Assembly (NCBI GenBank): GCA_017849615.1
Contig: JAFIGS010000023.1
Span: 19,871-83,870, forward strand
Direction of reading: 5' to 3'
Source of the DNA: Pseudolabrys sp.
GTDB lineage: Bacteria > Pseudomonadota > Alphaproteobacteria > Rhizobiales > Xanthobacteraceae
Length of the DNA stretch: 64,000 nucleotides
Both the position numbers and the translations under genes were made by a program. Shown here in pieces: positions 16,917-25,188 of the stretch; within the stretch, counting starts at the first letter, position 1, and each line of letters begins with the position of its first letter. Below the pieces are notes generated by a model. The model had not been told where the DNA came from. It saw only the letters and a program-made list of their open reading frames with translations, and searched no databases.

Positions 16917-18347
16917 ATGACACCCACCTCGCCACGCATGGCCTATGTCGCCGTGCCGTTCGCCCTGCTGTGCGCCGCCGCTGCCGCCGCGGCGATGCCG
17001 CTCGCCGGCGACGACCAGCTCGCCCTCTACGTGCTGGCGCTGACGCCGGCCGCGCTGATCGGCTGCTATGTGGTGGCGCAAGGCGTGCTCGGCGATCGGC
17101 ACTTCGGCGCCGTCATGGCGGTGATCTACATTTTCGTCGCGGCCGCGATTTTCCGCATCCGCGACTACGACGACAAGAGCATCGATATCCAGGTCGCGGC
17201 CAAGCTCGGCTCCTTCGCCATGATCTTCGCCACCAGCGCGCTGTTCTACAGCTACGCGATCGGCCGCTTGCGCTTGCCGCGCCTGTTCTATGCATGGCTG
17301 GCGTTCTTCGCCGCGCTGGTCGGCTGCTCGCTCTACGCCGTGAAAGTCCCCTTCGCGCTGACCTGCTCGCTGCTGTTTCTCGCCTGCTATCTGTATGCGG
17401 TCCACCTGTGCGTATGGCTGACGCAGCGCGTCGCGATACAGGTGATGATGTGCGCGGCGCTTCTGCTCTGCGTCGGCTCGATCTTCGTCTACTACGCCAT
17501 TCCGTCAATCGGCGTCATGCAGGCATGGACCGCCGAGGGCGGCTTCGGTGAGATCGGCCGCATGAAGGGGCTGACCGGTTCCGCCAACGGGATCGGGTTC
17601 ATCGCCGCGTTCGGCGCCGCGATGGCGATCCTCTATTTCCGCTCGGTCGATTTTTTCGGCCGATGCGTCGCGCTGGCGCTGATTCCGAGCGCGCTCGTCT
17701 GCCTCGTGCTCAGCAACAACCGCAGCTCGATGCTGGCCCTCGCCGCCGCCCTGTGGGTCGGTTTCGTCTTCCGCCGGAACGCCGCGCCAAAAATATTGAT
17801 GACGCTCACCGCCGGCATGGTGGCCGCGACCGCGCTCGTATTCTTCTCCGACGAAATTTTCGCGCTGCTGTCGCGCTCCGGCCGCGCCGAGGAAATCACC
17901 AGCGCCACCGGGCGCTCGGCCATCTGGTCGGTCGTGCTCGACATGTGGTCGCAAAAGCCGTTCACCGGATACGGCTACACCTCCGCGCTCGCGATACTGC
18001 CGCTCGATCCGCGGCTGTTTCACGTCGCGGCGCACGCGCACAATATGTATCTCGAACTGCTGTTCGGCGGCGGACTGTTCCTGCTCGCGCTTTTCCTTTT
18101 CGCGCTCTGGCAGACGCTCCGCCAGGCCATCCGGTCGGGCGCCGTGAACGAGGCCGCGCTGCTGGTGGTGTTCATCTTGAGAGGACTGACGGAAGCGACG
18201 CCGTTCAGCGGCATGGTCGGCTATGCCAGCATCGCTTTCGCGCTGACGCTGGCGCTTGTCATCGCGCCGCTGGTGCGAGCCCGCGCCGCGGCGGCCCCCG
18301 TCAGCGCGGCCGGGCCCGCTCCAGCGCCGCGAGAATCGTATCCCTGA
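16917..18347 (+). CDS. O-antigen polymerase/ligase-type membrane protein (Wzy/ExoQ-like)
   Basis: The 476-aa product has about ten to twelve hydrophobic helices and a long periplasmic loop containing EEITSATGRSAIWSVVLDMWSQKPFTGYGY and the conserved His region VAAHAHNMYLELLFGGG, typical of the Wzy_C family. It should polymerise repeat units on the periplasmic face. ATG 16917 was chosen; the open frame to 16758 crosses the divergent gene's start. The last 47 bases overlap the convergent GH10 gene. Confidence 0.87.
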   Translation: MTPTSPRMAYVAVPFALLCAAAAAAAMPLAGDDQLALYVLALTPAALIGCYVVAQGVLGDRHFGAVMAVIYIFVAAAIFRIRDYDDKSIDIQVAAKLGSFAMIFATSALFYSYAIGRLRLPRLFYAWLAFFAALVGCSLYAVKVPFALTCSLLFLACYLYAVHLCVWLTQRVAIQVMMCAALLLCVGSIFVYYAIPSIGVMQAWTAEGGFGEIGRMKGLTGSANGIGFIAAFGAAMAILYFRSVDFFGRCVALALIPSALVCLVLSNNRSSMLALAAALWVGFVFRRNAAPKILMTLTAGMVAATALVFFSDEIFALLSRSGRAEEITSATGRSAIWSVVLDMWSQKPFTGYGYTSALAILPLDPRLFHVAAHAHNMYLELLFGGGLFLLALFLFALWQTLRQAIRSGAVNEAALLVVFILRGLTEATPFSGMVGYASIAFALTLALVIAPLVRARAAAAPVSAAGPAPAPRESYP

Positions 18348-19386
18348 ACGGCTTGGGCGCCAGCGTTTCGTCGAACGGCAGCCCGCGATTGCGGCGTCCC
18401 TTGGCGATCATCTCCGGCGTCGTGCGCCACGAATAGCGGTCGGACAGCCCCCAGGCGGTGATGCCCGTGACCGCCGGCTCGTCGAGCACGACGTCGAGAT
18501 AGCGTTTGACCTCGGCGGCGACGATCCGGTCGCGCTCGTCCGTTGGAAGCTCGAGATTCTGCTCGCGGACATCCAGTTCCGTAATCGCGATCTTCACGTT
18601 GCGGCCGGCCAGCTCCGCGAGGAACTTGCGCAAGGCTTCGGCGGAGAACGGCGTCCTGTCGATCCGCAGATGAGCCTGGATGCCGATGCCGTCGAGCGGC
18701 GCATTGGCCTTCTTCAACGAGTCGATGAGGCGCAGCAGCTTGTCGCGCCGCGCCCGCTCGATGGTGCTGTCATAGTCGAGGCTGTATTCGTTGACGTAGA
18801 GCTTGGTGTTCGGAGCCGTGGCGCGCGCCAGCGTCAGCGTCCGCGCGATGTAATCCGGCCCCAGCGCCTTCAGAAACGGGCTGTTGCGCAGCCCGTCATC
18901 GCGGCCGTCCTGCGGCTCGATGACCTCGTTGAGCACGTCCCATTGCGCGAATGGCGCGCCGCCGTAACGTTTCAGCATCGCCTCGACATGCGCGGCGACG
19001 GCGTCCCAGGTGAGATTGGCGCTCGCCCAGTCGGGCACGCTGCGATGCCAGACCAGAGCGTGGCCGCGCACGCCCAGACCGTGCTGCTTCGCGAAGGCCA
19101 CCATCGCATCGGCGCGCGCGAAGTTGCGCTGCCCGCGCCGCGCCTCCATCGAGGCCCATTTCATCTCCCATTCCGGCGTGAAGGAGGAGCATTGCTGCGC
19201 CACCAGCGCCGCGAATTCGGCGTCGTCGCGCAGCTGCGTCTGCTGGACCGCGGCGCCCCAGATCAGGCCGCGCGCCTGCGCGGCGGCCTTCAACGTCGCC
19301 GCCGCGGCGTGCCCCGTTCGCGCGAGGGAAGCAACGCCGAGCGATGCAAGGCCGGCAAGAATCGTGCGTCGTGCGATCACTGTCAT
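18301..19386 (-). CDS. Secreted GH10 endo-1,4-beta-xylanase-like glycanase
   Basis: The 361-aa product has a signal peptide with paired arginines (MTVIARRTILAGLASLG), possibly Tat-type, and one GH10 barrel. Visible GH10 motifs are GHALVWHRSVPDW, QWDVLNEVIEP (acid/base Glu) and IAITELDVR (nucleophile Glu), plus AWGLSDRYSW near the end. In this setting it more likely trims or releases the cell's own exopolysaccharide (as ExoK does, though ExoK is GH16) than degrades plant xylan. Both roles are inference. It is divergent from the deacetylase gene and overlaps the polymerase gene at the 3' end. Confidence 0.88.
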   Translation of the reverse strand: MTVIARRTILAGLASLGVASLARTGHAAAATLKAAAQARGLIWGAAVQQTQLRDDAEFAALVAQQCSSFTPEWEMKWASMEARRGQRNFARADAMVAFAKQHGLGVRGHALVWHRSVPDWASANLTWDAVAAHVEAMLKRYGGAPFAQWDVLNEVIEPQDGRDDGLRNSPFLKALGPDYIARTLTLARATAPNTKLYVNEYSLDYDSTIERARRDKLLRLIDSLKKANAPLDGIGIQAHLRIDRTPFSAEALRKFLAELAGRNVKIAITELDVREQNLELPTDERDRIVAAEVKRYLDVVLDEPAVTGITAWGLSDRYSWRTTPEMIAKGRRNRGLPFDETLAPKPFRDTILAALERARPR

Positions 19387-19469
19387 GCGCAGAGCATGAC
19401 CGTGAATCGCGACTCAATTGTGAGGCGGCGCGTCGCAAAAACGACGCCTTTGCGCGGCACATCGGCACG

Positions 19470-20201
19470 ATGAGATCCATCGCCGCCCTTCTGTCGATCG
19501 CTTGGCTCGCCGGCGCCGCGCCGGCCTATGCCTGCGGCGCGGACGCGCTCAACACCTCGCGCGAGTTCAAGGTGGCGACGAAGGACGTCAGAGGCATCGG
19601 CCAGGGTTATCCCGCGATGGGCCTCGCCCATGGCGAGATCATCCTGACCTTCGATGACGGGCCGATGCCGGGGACGACGCCCGCCATTCTCGACATCCTC
19701 GCGAAGGAATGCGTGCGCGCGACCTTCTTCATGATCGGCAAGCGCGCCGAAGCAAACCCCGCGCTCGCCAAACGCGTGCGCGATGGCGGCCATACCGTCG
19801 GCAGCCACTCCTACTCGCATCGCGAACTGAACGGTTTGCCCGCGGACGAAGCCAGGGACGACGTTCAGCGCGGCTACGAGGCGGTGGAGAAGGCTGTCTA
19901 TGGCAACGCCGCCGACCGCCCTCGCCTCGTGCGCTTTCCCGAGTTCAAATCGACGCCCGACCTCGTGTCATTCGTGCACCAGCATCACGGCGCCGTGGTC
20001 AATACCAATATCAGCCCGGCGGATTGGCGCGGCCAGCCGGCGAACGTGACCTTCGAGCGCCTGCGGGCCCTGCTCGACCGGCAGGACCGCGGCATTATCC
20101 TCCTTCATGACAAGCAGCCGGAGACGGTGAAGCTCCTGCCGATGCTGCTCGACGAGATGAAGAAGCGGAAGATGAAGGTGGTCGTTCTCGTCCCCGAGTA
20201 A
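19470..20201 (+). CDS. Secreted polysaccharide deacetylase (NodB homology)
   Basis: The 243-aa product has a signal peptide ending APAYA and a carbohydrate-esterase family 4 domain. Motifs are LTFDDGPMPG (metal and catalytic Asp), GSHSYSHREL (metal His pair), a degenerate RFPEFKS where RxxxG is usual, and GIILLHDKQ near the end. It should remove N- or O-acetyl groups from a polysaccharide in the periplasm. ATG 19470 directly precedes the signal peptide. It ends the cluster on the plus strand, next to the GH10 gene, consistent with post-polymerisation editing. Confidence 0.88.
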   Translation: MRSIAALLSIAWLAGAAPAYACGADALNTSREFKVATKDVRGIGQGYPAMGLAHGEIILTFDDGPMPGTTPAILDILAKECVRATFFMIGKRAEANPALAKRVRDGGHTVGSHSYSHRELNGLPADEARDDVQRGYEAVEKAVYGNAADRPRLVRFPEFKSTPDLVSFVHQHHGAVVNTNISPADWRGQPANVTFERLRALLDRQDRGIILLHDKQPETVKLLPMLLDEMKKRKMKVVVLVPE

Positions 20202-20213
20202 CGTCCCGGCCCC

Positions 20214-20894
20214 TCAGAGATCTTGCGGCGTCATCGCCAGAGCGAGGCCGTAGTGATCGGTCCTGTGGTCATCGAAACCGCCGTCCGGCATCAGAGCGGC
20301 GGCCGACAGGTTCCGTGAAGCGGCGTCCAGCACGGCCGCGGGATCATACCCGGAAAGCAGGACGATCCAGTCGGCGACGCCGTCCCCGCCGCGAATCGTC
20401 TGCTCGACGGTCGGGCCGCCCGCGGGCGGCGTTTCCGTCAGCAACAGATGCGCGCCGGTGATGCCGGCGCGTGCCGGCAAATCCGCGAGCACGCCGGCCA
20501 ATCGGCGCTTTAACCCGTCCGCGCCGGCCGGGCGCGGCGACAGCCTGATCGTGACGAGCGCGGCCCCGATGCCGCCGCCGAAGCTGGCGGCCACGCGACA
20601 CTGGCTGCGCACCATGCCGAGGTGGCGCGGCATCATCTTTTGCGACCACGGCGTCGGCGCATTCAGGCGCGCGAGATATCCGTCGGATGTGAGGACGTCA
20701 TAGCCGTCGAGCTCGTAAAGCACGAAGAAGCCGCCGTCCTCGCGCGCATGAGCCCAGCGCGAGCCGCGGCGGAAACCCGGAATGCTCATGCGTTCGGGAA
20801 AATGCTCGTGCGAGTGCCAGTCGCCGAATTCCGCGCGGTGCTCGGGCCGGATCGTCCACCACATGGCGACAGCGGCCTGGCCTGACAGGGGCAT
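20214..20894 (-). CDS. Hypothetical protein, probable duplicated alpha/beta-barrel domain
   Basis: The 226-aa soluble product has two similar-length halves. The first, with WWTIRPEHRAEFGDWHSHEHFPERMSIPGF, resembles dimeric alpha/beta-barrel (ferredoxin-like) monooxygenase or EthD-type folds. No signal peptide. It is the last gene of the minus-strand unit after the TRAP transporter and dehydroquinase-like genes, separated by 43 bases, so it may belong to the same catabolic function. I do not recognise a named family. Confidence 0.6.
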   Translation of the reverse strand: MPLSGQAAVAMWWTIRPEHRAEFGDWHSHEHFPERMSIPGFRRGSRWAHAREDGGFFVLYELDGYDVLTSDGYLARLNAPTPWSQKMMPRHLGMVRSQCRVAASFGGGIGAALVTIRLSPRPAGADGLKRRLAGVLADLPARAGITGAHLLLTETPPAGGPTVEQTIRGGDGVADWIVLLSGYDPAAVLDAASRNLSAAALMPDGGFDDHRTDHYGLALAMTPQDL

Positions 20895-20937
20895 TCCAAC
20901 CTCGCAGTGACGGTCCGCGCCGATACCCGCGCGAACG

Positions 20938-21381
20938 CTACTTCGCCTTTGCCGCGACCATGGTCAGGATCGCCCGCATCGCCAGCGGATAACCCTCGGC
21001 GCCGAACCCGGCCATGACGCCGGTCGCCACCTTCGACACCAGCGAGTTGTGGTAGATCGGCTCGCGCTTGTGAATGTTGGTGATGTGCAGTTCGATGATC
21101 GGCCCGGGAAACATCTTCAGCGAATCGAGAATGGCGATGGACACGAATGTGAACGCGGCCGGATTGATGATGATGCCGCCGCCCTTGTCGATGGCCTCGT
21201 GCACCCAGTCGATGATCTGGGCTTCGCTGTTGCTCTGGCGGAATTCGACCGGGTTGCTGCCCGCCGCCGCGCGGCACATCTTCTCGACGTCGGCCAGGGT
21301 CGTGGTGCCGTAGATTTCCGGCTCGCGCAGGCCGAGCCGGTTGAGGTTCGGCCCATTGATGACGTAGATCGGTTTGGTCAT
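20938..21381 (-). CDS. Type II 3-dehydroquinate dehydratase-like protein with altered active site
   Basis: The 147-aa length and INGPNLNRLG, EPEIYG, FRQSNSEAQIIDWVHEA and ELHITNIHKRE motifs place it with AroQ, which interconverts 3-dehydroquinate and 3-dehydroshikimate. The catalytic Tyr (IYG), the Arg of the lid and the ELH His are present. Two substrate-contact positions differ: the usual NPGAYTHTS reads NPAAFTFVS (His to Phe), and the Arg of the usual REPFRHHS reads REPIYHNS. It may therefore act on a related cyclic acid. It lies 10 bases after the TRAP permease gene, which favours a catabolic role over aromatic biosynthesis. Confidence 0.82.
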   Translation of the reverse strand: MTKPIYVINGPNLNRLGLREPEIYGTTTLADVEKMCRAAAGSNPVEFRQSNSEAQIIDWVHEAIDKGGGIIINPAAFTFVSIAILDSLKMFPGPIIELHITNIHKREPIYHNSLVSKVATGVMAGFGAEGYPLAMRAILTMVAAKAK

Positions 21382-21390
21382 CTCTCTTGC

Positions 21391-22689
21391 TTATCCCTTG
21401 TAGCCCAACACGCGCGGCAGCCACAGCACCGTTTCCGGAACGGCGGTGATGACCGCGAGCACCACGATCGCCGACACGATGAAGGGGACGGCTTCCTTGA
21501 CGATGCTGCCCAGCCGCTGCTTGGTCAGGTTGGCCATCACGAACAGCAGAAGTCCGTATGGCGGTGTCACCAGTCCGATCATGACATTGACGACCACGAC
21601 GACGCCGAAGTGAACCAGATCGACGCCGAGCGCCTTGGCGGTCGGGATGAAGATCGGCACGATGATGAGCAGGATCGTCGTGCCTTCGAGCAGGCAACCC
21701 AGCACCAGCAGCAGCAGGTTCACCATCAGCAGGAAGCCGGCCTTGCCCAGCTCCATGTGCGACATCAGTTGCGCGAGCGAATCCGGCACGCGCTCCAGCG
21801 TCACCACATAATTGAAAGCGAAGGCGCCGGCGATCAGCATGCCGATCGAAGTCGCGGACTTGCCGCTCGACAGCAGCGCCTCGTAGAGCTGCCGCCATGT
21901 CACCGCGCGATAGATCACGGTGGCGGCGAACAGCGCGTAGAATGCGGCAACCGCCGCGCCCTCGGTCGGCGTCATGACGCCGCCATAGATGCCGAACAGC
22001 AGGATGATCGGCAGCAGCAGGGCGGGGAACGCCTTGACGGTGATCTGCGGCACTTCGCGCAGCGGCACCGGCTCCTCGATCGGGAAATTGCGGCGGCGCG
22101 CCATGACCGAGTTGGTGATCATGAAGGCAACGCCGAGCAGAAGACCGGGCACGACACCGCCGAGAAACAGGTAACCGATCGAGGCGTCCGAGACGAGCGC
22201 GTAGACCACCATCGGGATCGACGGCGGGATGATCGGACCGATGATGGCGGCCGCGGCGGTAATGGCGGCGGCATAGGCCACGGGGTAGCGGCCATCCTTC
22301 GCCATCATGCCGACGATGATCTTGCCGATGCCGACCGCGTCGGCGATCGCCGATCCGGACATGCCGGCGAAGATCATGTTGGCGACGACGTTGACGTGGC
22401 CGAGGCCGCCGCGGAAGCGGCCGACGAGCACCAGGCAGAAGCGCAGCAATTTGTCGGTCAGGCTGCCGACATTCATCAGGTCGGCGGCGAGGATGAACAG
22501 CGGAATGGCGATCAGCACGTATGAATTGAACAGCCCGTTGAGGATCTGTTCGGCCGCGGTGCCGAGGTCGAGGCCCGACACGAGGAGATAGATCGTCGTC
22601 GCGACGATCATCGAGTGCCCGATGGGCAGGCCGAGAAGACTGAGGAAGACGATGACGATGACGCAAAGTGTGAATGGGCTGATCGGCAT
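21391..22689 (-). CDS. TRAP transporter large permease (DctM family)
   Basis: The 432-aa product has about 12 hydrophobic helices and family-typical segments such as FAGMSGSAIADAVGIGKI, IIPPSIPMVVYAL and VTPPYGLLLFVM. With the DctQ-like and DctP-like proteins it makes a sodium-driven importer for an organic acid. The start is 3 bases after the DctQ stop. The substrate cannot be read from sequence; linkage to dehydroquinase- and shikimate-dehydrogenase-like genes suggests a shikimate- or quinate-type carboxylate. Confidence 0.93.
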   Translation of the reverse strand: MPISPFTLCVIVIVFLSLLGLPIGHSMIVATTIYLLVSGLDLGTAAEQILNGLFNSYVLIAIPLFILAADLMNVGSLTDKLLRFCLVLVGRFRGGLGHVNVVANMIFAGMSGSAIADAVGIGKIIVGMMAKDGRYPVAYAAAITAAAAIIGPIIPPSIPMVVYALVSDASIGYLFLGGVVPGLLLGVAFMITNSVMARRRNFPIEEPVPLREVPQITVKAFPALLLPIILLFGIYGGVMTPTEGAAVAAFYALFAATVIYRAVTWRQLYEALLSSGKSATSIGMLIAGAFAFNYVVTLERVPDSLAQLMSHMELGKAGFLLMVNLLLLVLGCLLEGTTILLIIVPIFIPTAKALGVDLVHFGVVVVVNVMIGLVTPPYGLLLFVMANLTKQRLGSIVKEAVPFIVSAIVVLAVITAVPETVLWLPRVLGYKG

Positions 22690-22692
22690 CGC

Positions 22693-23202
22693 TCAATCCC
22701 TCAGGTCGGCGGGGTCGGTCTGCGGCGACGGCGTGCCCTTGATGGCGCGCAGAACCAGGAAGCCGTATCGCACGATGCTGGCGACCGCGAAGACGACATA
22801 GATCGAGTAGAGGACGTTGATGGGGATCTGGAGGTAGGCCGACCGCTCGACCTTCATGAAGCTCACATAGCCGTAGGCCGCCGGCAGCGAGATGCCGTAG
22901 ACGACGATCAGTATGACGCCGGTGATGACCGTGAAGATGCGCCGATAGCCTTCCGAGATATTCGAATAGACGATGTCGAAACGTATTTCCTCGGACTCGC
23001 CGATGACGAAGGCCGCGCCCCACAGCACGGTCCAAAGCCAGACCGTGACGATCACTTCCTCGGACCAGCCCAGCGGCCGGCCGATCACGTAGCGGAAGAA
23101 GATTTGCAGCAGGAACGTCAGGAACATCGTTCCGATCAGGCCGACAATGAAATTGTCGGCCCGCCGTCGAAGCCAGTGCGCGGCAGCGGTTGCCGTCGGC
23201 AT
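22693..23202 (-). CDS. TRAP transporter small permease (DctQ family)
   Basis: The 169-aa product has four hydrophobic helices (about residues 18-40, 50-70, 92-112 and 135-155) and the DctQ-like FFRYVIGRPLGWSEEVIVTVWLW pattern. It pairs with the large permease encoded just downstream. A 100-bp gap containing a strong stem-loop separates it from the binding-protein gene upstream. Confidence 0.9.
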   Translation of the reverse strand: MPTATAAAHWLRRRADNFIVGLIGTMFLTFLLQIFFRYVIGRPLGWSEEVIVTVWLWTVLWGAAFVIGESEEIRFDIVYSNISEGYRRIFTVITGVILIVVYGISLPAAYGYVSFMKVERSAYLQIPINVLYSIYVVFAVASIVRYGFLVLRAIKGTPSPQTDPADLRD

Positions 23203-23251
23203 GATGCTCGTCCTTCTGATCGATGGAATCGAGGGCGCTCAGGTGGGCGGA

Positions 23252-23277
23252 CGGCCGGCGCCGCAAGGCGCCGGCCG
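23252..23277. promoter_or_regulatory. Intercistronic stem-loop between dctP-like and dctQ-like genes
   Basis: A perfect 11-bp GC-only dyad (23252-23262 / 23267-23277) surrounds the tetraloop GCAA. In the transcript it would form a very stable hairpin just after the binding-protein stop. There is no U-tract, so a role in mRNA processing or 3' protection, giving more binding protein than permease, is more likely than full termination. Confidence 0.6.
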
Positions 23278-23302
23278 ATGACAGACGGGAAAAGGCCCCG
23301 GT

Positions 23303-24292
23303 CTACTTGATCGCGTTGATCTTCTCGATGGCGCCCTGCGGCCATTCCTTGCCGTAGGTGGCGACATACTTCTTCTGGGCGAATTCGCGGAAGGCGTTCT
23401 GGTCGGGTTCGTAGACCTTCTTGCCCTGCGACTTGAAGAACTCGATCGCCTCGGCTTCCTGCTTGTCGTATTCGGCCGCGTTGGCGTCGAAGGCCGTGTC
23501 GGCGGCGGCGCGGAATTTGGCCTGCAGGTCCTTGCTCATGCCGTCCCACACCTTGCCGGCGACGGTCAGCATGTCGTAGCCGAGCACGTGGCGGGTCAGC
23601 ACGAACTGCGACGTCACCTCGTAGAACTTCATGGTGCGGCCGGCGACCAGCGGATTGTCCTGGCCGTCGACGACGCCGGTCTGCAGCGCGGTGTAAAGCT
23701 CGGCATAAGCGACCGGCGTCGGGTGGGCGCCGAGCGATTCACCGAGGAACTGCCAGTACTCGCCCGGCGGCATGCGCAGCTTGATGCCGGCGATATCGGC
23801 CGGGGTCTTGATCTGCTTGTCCGGCTTCAGATTGATCTGACGGGCGCCGAAATACACCGGGCGGATCACTTCCACGCCGAGCTTTTCGCGCGCCATGTCC
23901 TTGAACTGTTTGCCGACGTCGCTGGCCCAGGTCTTCTTGAGGTGATCGTAGTTGCGGAACAGGTAGGCCGAGGTCATCAGCGACCAGGCCGGCAACTGCT
24001 TGGAAATGTCGGCCGGCGCCAGATTGCAGAGTTCGAGATTGCCACGCTGCAGGGCGACCAGCTCGGTGCCCTGCTTGAACAGTGAGTTCGACCAGTGGGT
24101 CTCGAGCTCGATATCGCCCTTGAGCGCCTCGGCGAACGCCTTGTAACCCTGCACACGCAAATCGGTGTCGGAGAAGGCGCCGCTGATCTTCATCTTTGTC
24201 GGAGCGGCGAACGCGGTCGCCGGGAGCATCGATCCAACGGCAACGGCCGAGGTAGCGGCCAGCAGGCTGCGCCGGCTGATGGGCTTATTCAT
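23303..24292 (-). CDS. TRAP transporter substrate-binding protein (DctP family)
   Basis: The 329-aa product has a signal peptide with paired arginines (SRRSLLAATSAVAVGSML), possibly Tat-exported, and a DctP fold. GVVDGQDNPLVAGRTMKFYEV contains the conserved region around the substrate-binding core, and an Arg that would bind a carboxylate lies in LRMPPGEYW. It captures the ligand in the periplasm for the DctQM permease. It is first in the minus-strand transporter operon and divergent from two GntR regulators. Confidence 0.92.
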   Translation of the reverse strand: MNKPISRRSLLAATSAVAVGSMLPATAFAAPTKMKISGAFSDTDLRVQGYKAFAEALKGDIELETHWSNSLFKQGTELVALQRGNLELCNLAPADISKQLPAWSLMTSAYLFRNYDHLKKTWASDVGKQFKDMAREKLGVEVIRPVYFGARQINLKPDKQIKTPADIAGIKLRMPPGEYWQFLGESLGAHPTPVAYAELYTALQTGVVDGQDNPLVAGRTMKFYEVTSQFVLTRHVLGYDMLTVAGKVWDGMSKDLQAKFRAAADTAFDANAAEYDKQEAEAIEFFKSQGKKVYEPDQNAFREFAQKKYVATYGKEWPQGAIEKINAIK

Positions 24293-24345
24293 GTGGTCCT
24301 CCCCTTTTCATTTTTTGGGTGACGCAATTATCTCGTCGATCACCT

Positions 24346-24385
24346 GAAAATCAATAGTCAAATTCAAAAATCTCAGATGATTTTC
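24346..24385. promoter_or_regulatory. Candidate GntR operator upstream of the TRAP operon
   Basis: In the AT-rich gap between dctP (start 24292) and the first GntR gene lie nested dyads: GAAAATCA (24346-24353) with TGATTTTC (24378-24385), and AAAATC-TCAGAT-GATTTT (24367-24384). The 13-mer TCAAAAATCTCAG (24364-24376) is repeated exactly before the shikimate dehydrogenase-like gene at 25865. This is the expected behaviour of a shared operator for the adjacent regulators. Confidence 0.55.
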
Positions 24386-24510
24386 GCTCCGTATGGTCGT
24401 TGCACCCACGGTCGCGGCGCAAACCCTCGGATATGCGGCTCAAGTTGAGGACCCCTGAATATTCATGATAAGGATCGTAGATTCCCCGTTTCATCGGATG
24501 AGGCGCTGCG

Positions 24511-25188
24511 GTGTTGCCAGTAACGGATATTGCGGAAACCGTCGGCGAGCGGACCTACCGGCGGCTCCGCTCCGATATTATCTTCGGCCGCCTCCAGCCC
24601 GGACAACGCCTGCGTCTTGAACGGCTTAGCGCGCAATACGAGACCAGCATCGCCACCTTGCGCGAACTGCTGAACCGGCTGCTGGTCGAGGGCCTGATCG
24701 TCGCCGAGGGCCAGCGCGGCTTCGAGGTGACCCCGGTGTCCGCCGACCGCTGGCACGAAATCGCGCAGATGCGCGAGCTGCTGGAATGCCACGCCCTGCG
24801 CCAGTCGATCGACAATGGCGACGTCGAGTGGGAAGGCCGCGTCGTCGCCGCGCACCACAAGCTGGCGACGCTGGAAAAGCGGCTGCTGGCCGGGGCCCGC
24901 GACCAGACCGAAACCTGGAAACGCTACGACTGGGAATTCCACCACGCGCTGATCTCGTGCTGCGGCTCCGCGGCGCTGCTCGACGCGCATTCGGCGATCT
25001 TCGACAAATATCTGCGCTATCAGATCATCGCCGTGGTGTTTCGCGGCGAAGTGCCGGCGCGCGAGCATCGCGAGCTGCGCGATGCGGCGCTCGCGCGTGA
25101 CGGAGAGGCGGCAAGCCGGATCCTGGTCACCCATATTCGCGATTGCGTCGAATACACCCTCAAGACCGGCGCGCTGGCGTCCGCATGA
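24511..25188 (+). CDS. GntR-family transcriptional regulator (FadR/FCD type), copy 1
   Basis: The 225-aa product has an N-terminal winged helix (ERTYRRLRSDIIFGRLQPGQRLRLERL, then TSIATLRELLNRLLVEGLIVAEGQRGF) and an all-helical FCD ligand domain with the metal-binding His/Asp pattern (DWEFHHAL, then EHRELRDAAL). It starts at GTG 24511 after GAGG. It is divergent from the TRAP operon and overlaps a second, very similar GntR gene by 4 bases. It probably controls the TRAP and shikimate dehydrogenase-like genes in response to the transported acid. Confidence 0.88.
   Translation: MLPVTDIAETVGERTYRRLRSDIIFGRLQPGQRLRLERLSAQYETSIATLRELLNRLLVEGLIVAEGQRGFEVTPVSADRWHEIAQMRELLECHALRQSIDNGDVEWEGRVVAAHHKLATLEKRLLAGARDQTETWKRYDWEFHHALISCCGSAALLDAHSAIFDKYLRYQIIAVVFRGEVPAREHRELRDAALARDGEAASRILVTHIRDCVEYTLKTGALASA

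Noticed and set aside
20786-23266. 826-codon minus frame across the TRAP permease genes
   Set aside because: Out-of-frame shadow of the DctM, DctQ and dehydroquinase-like genes.
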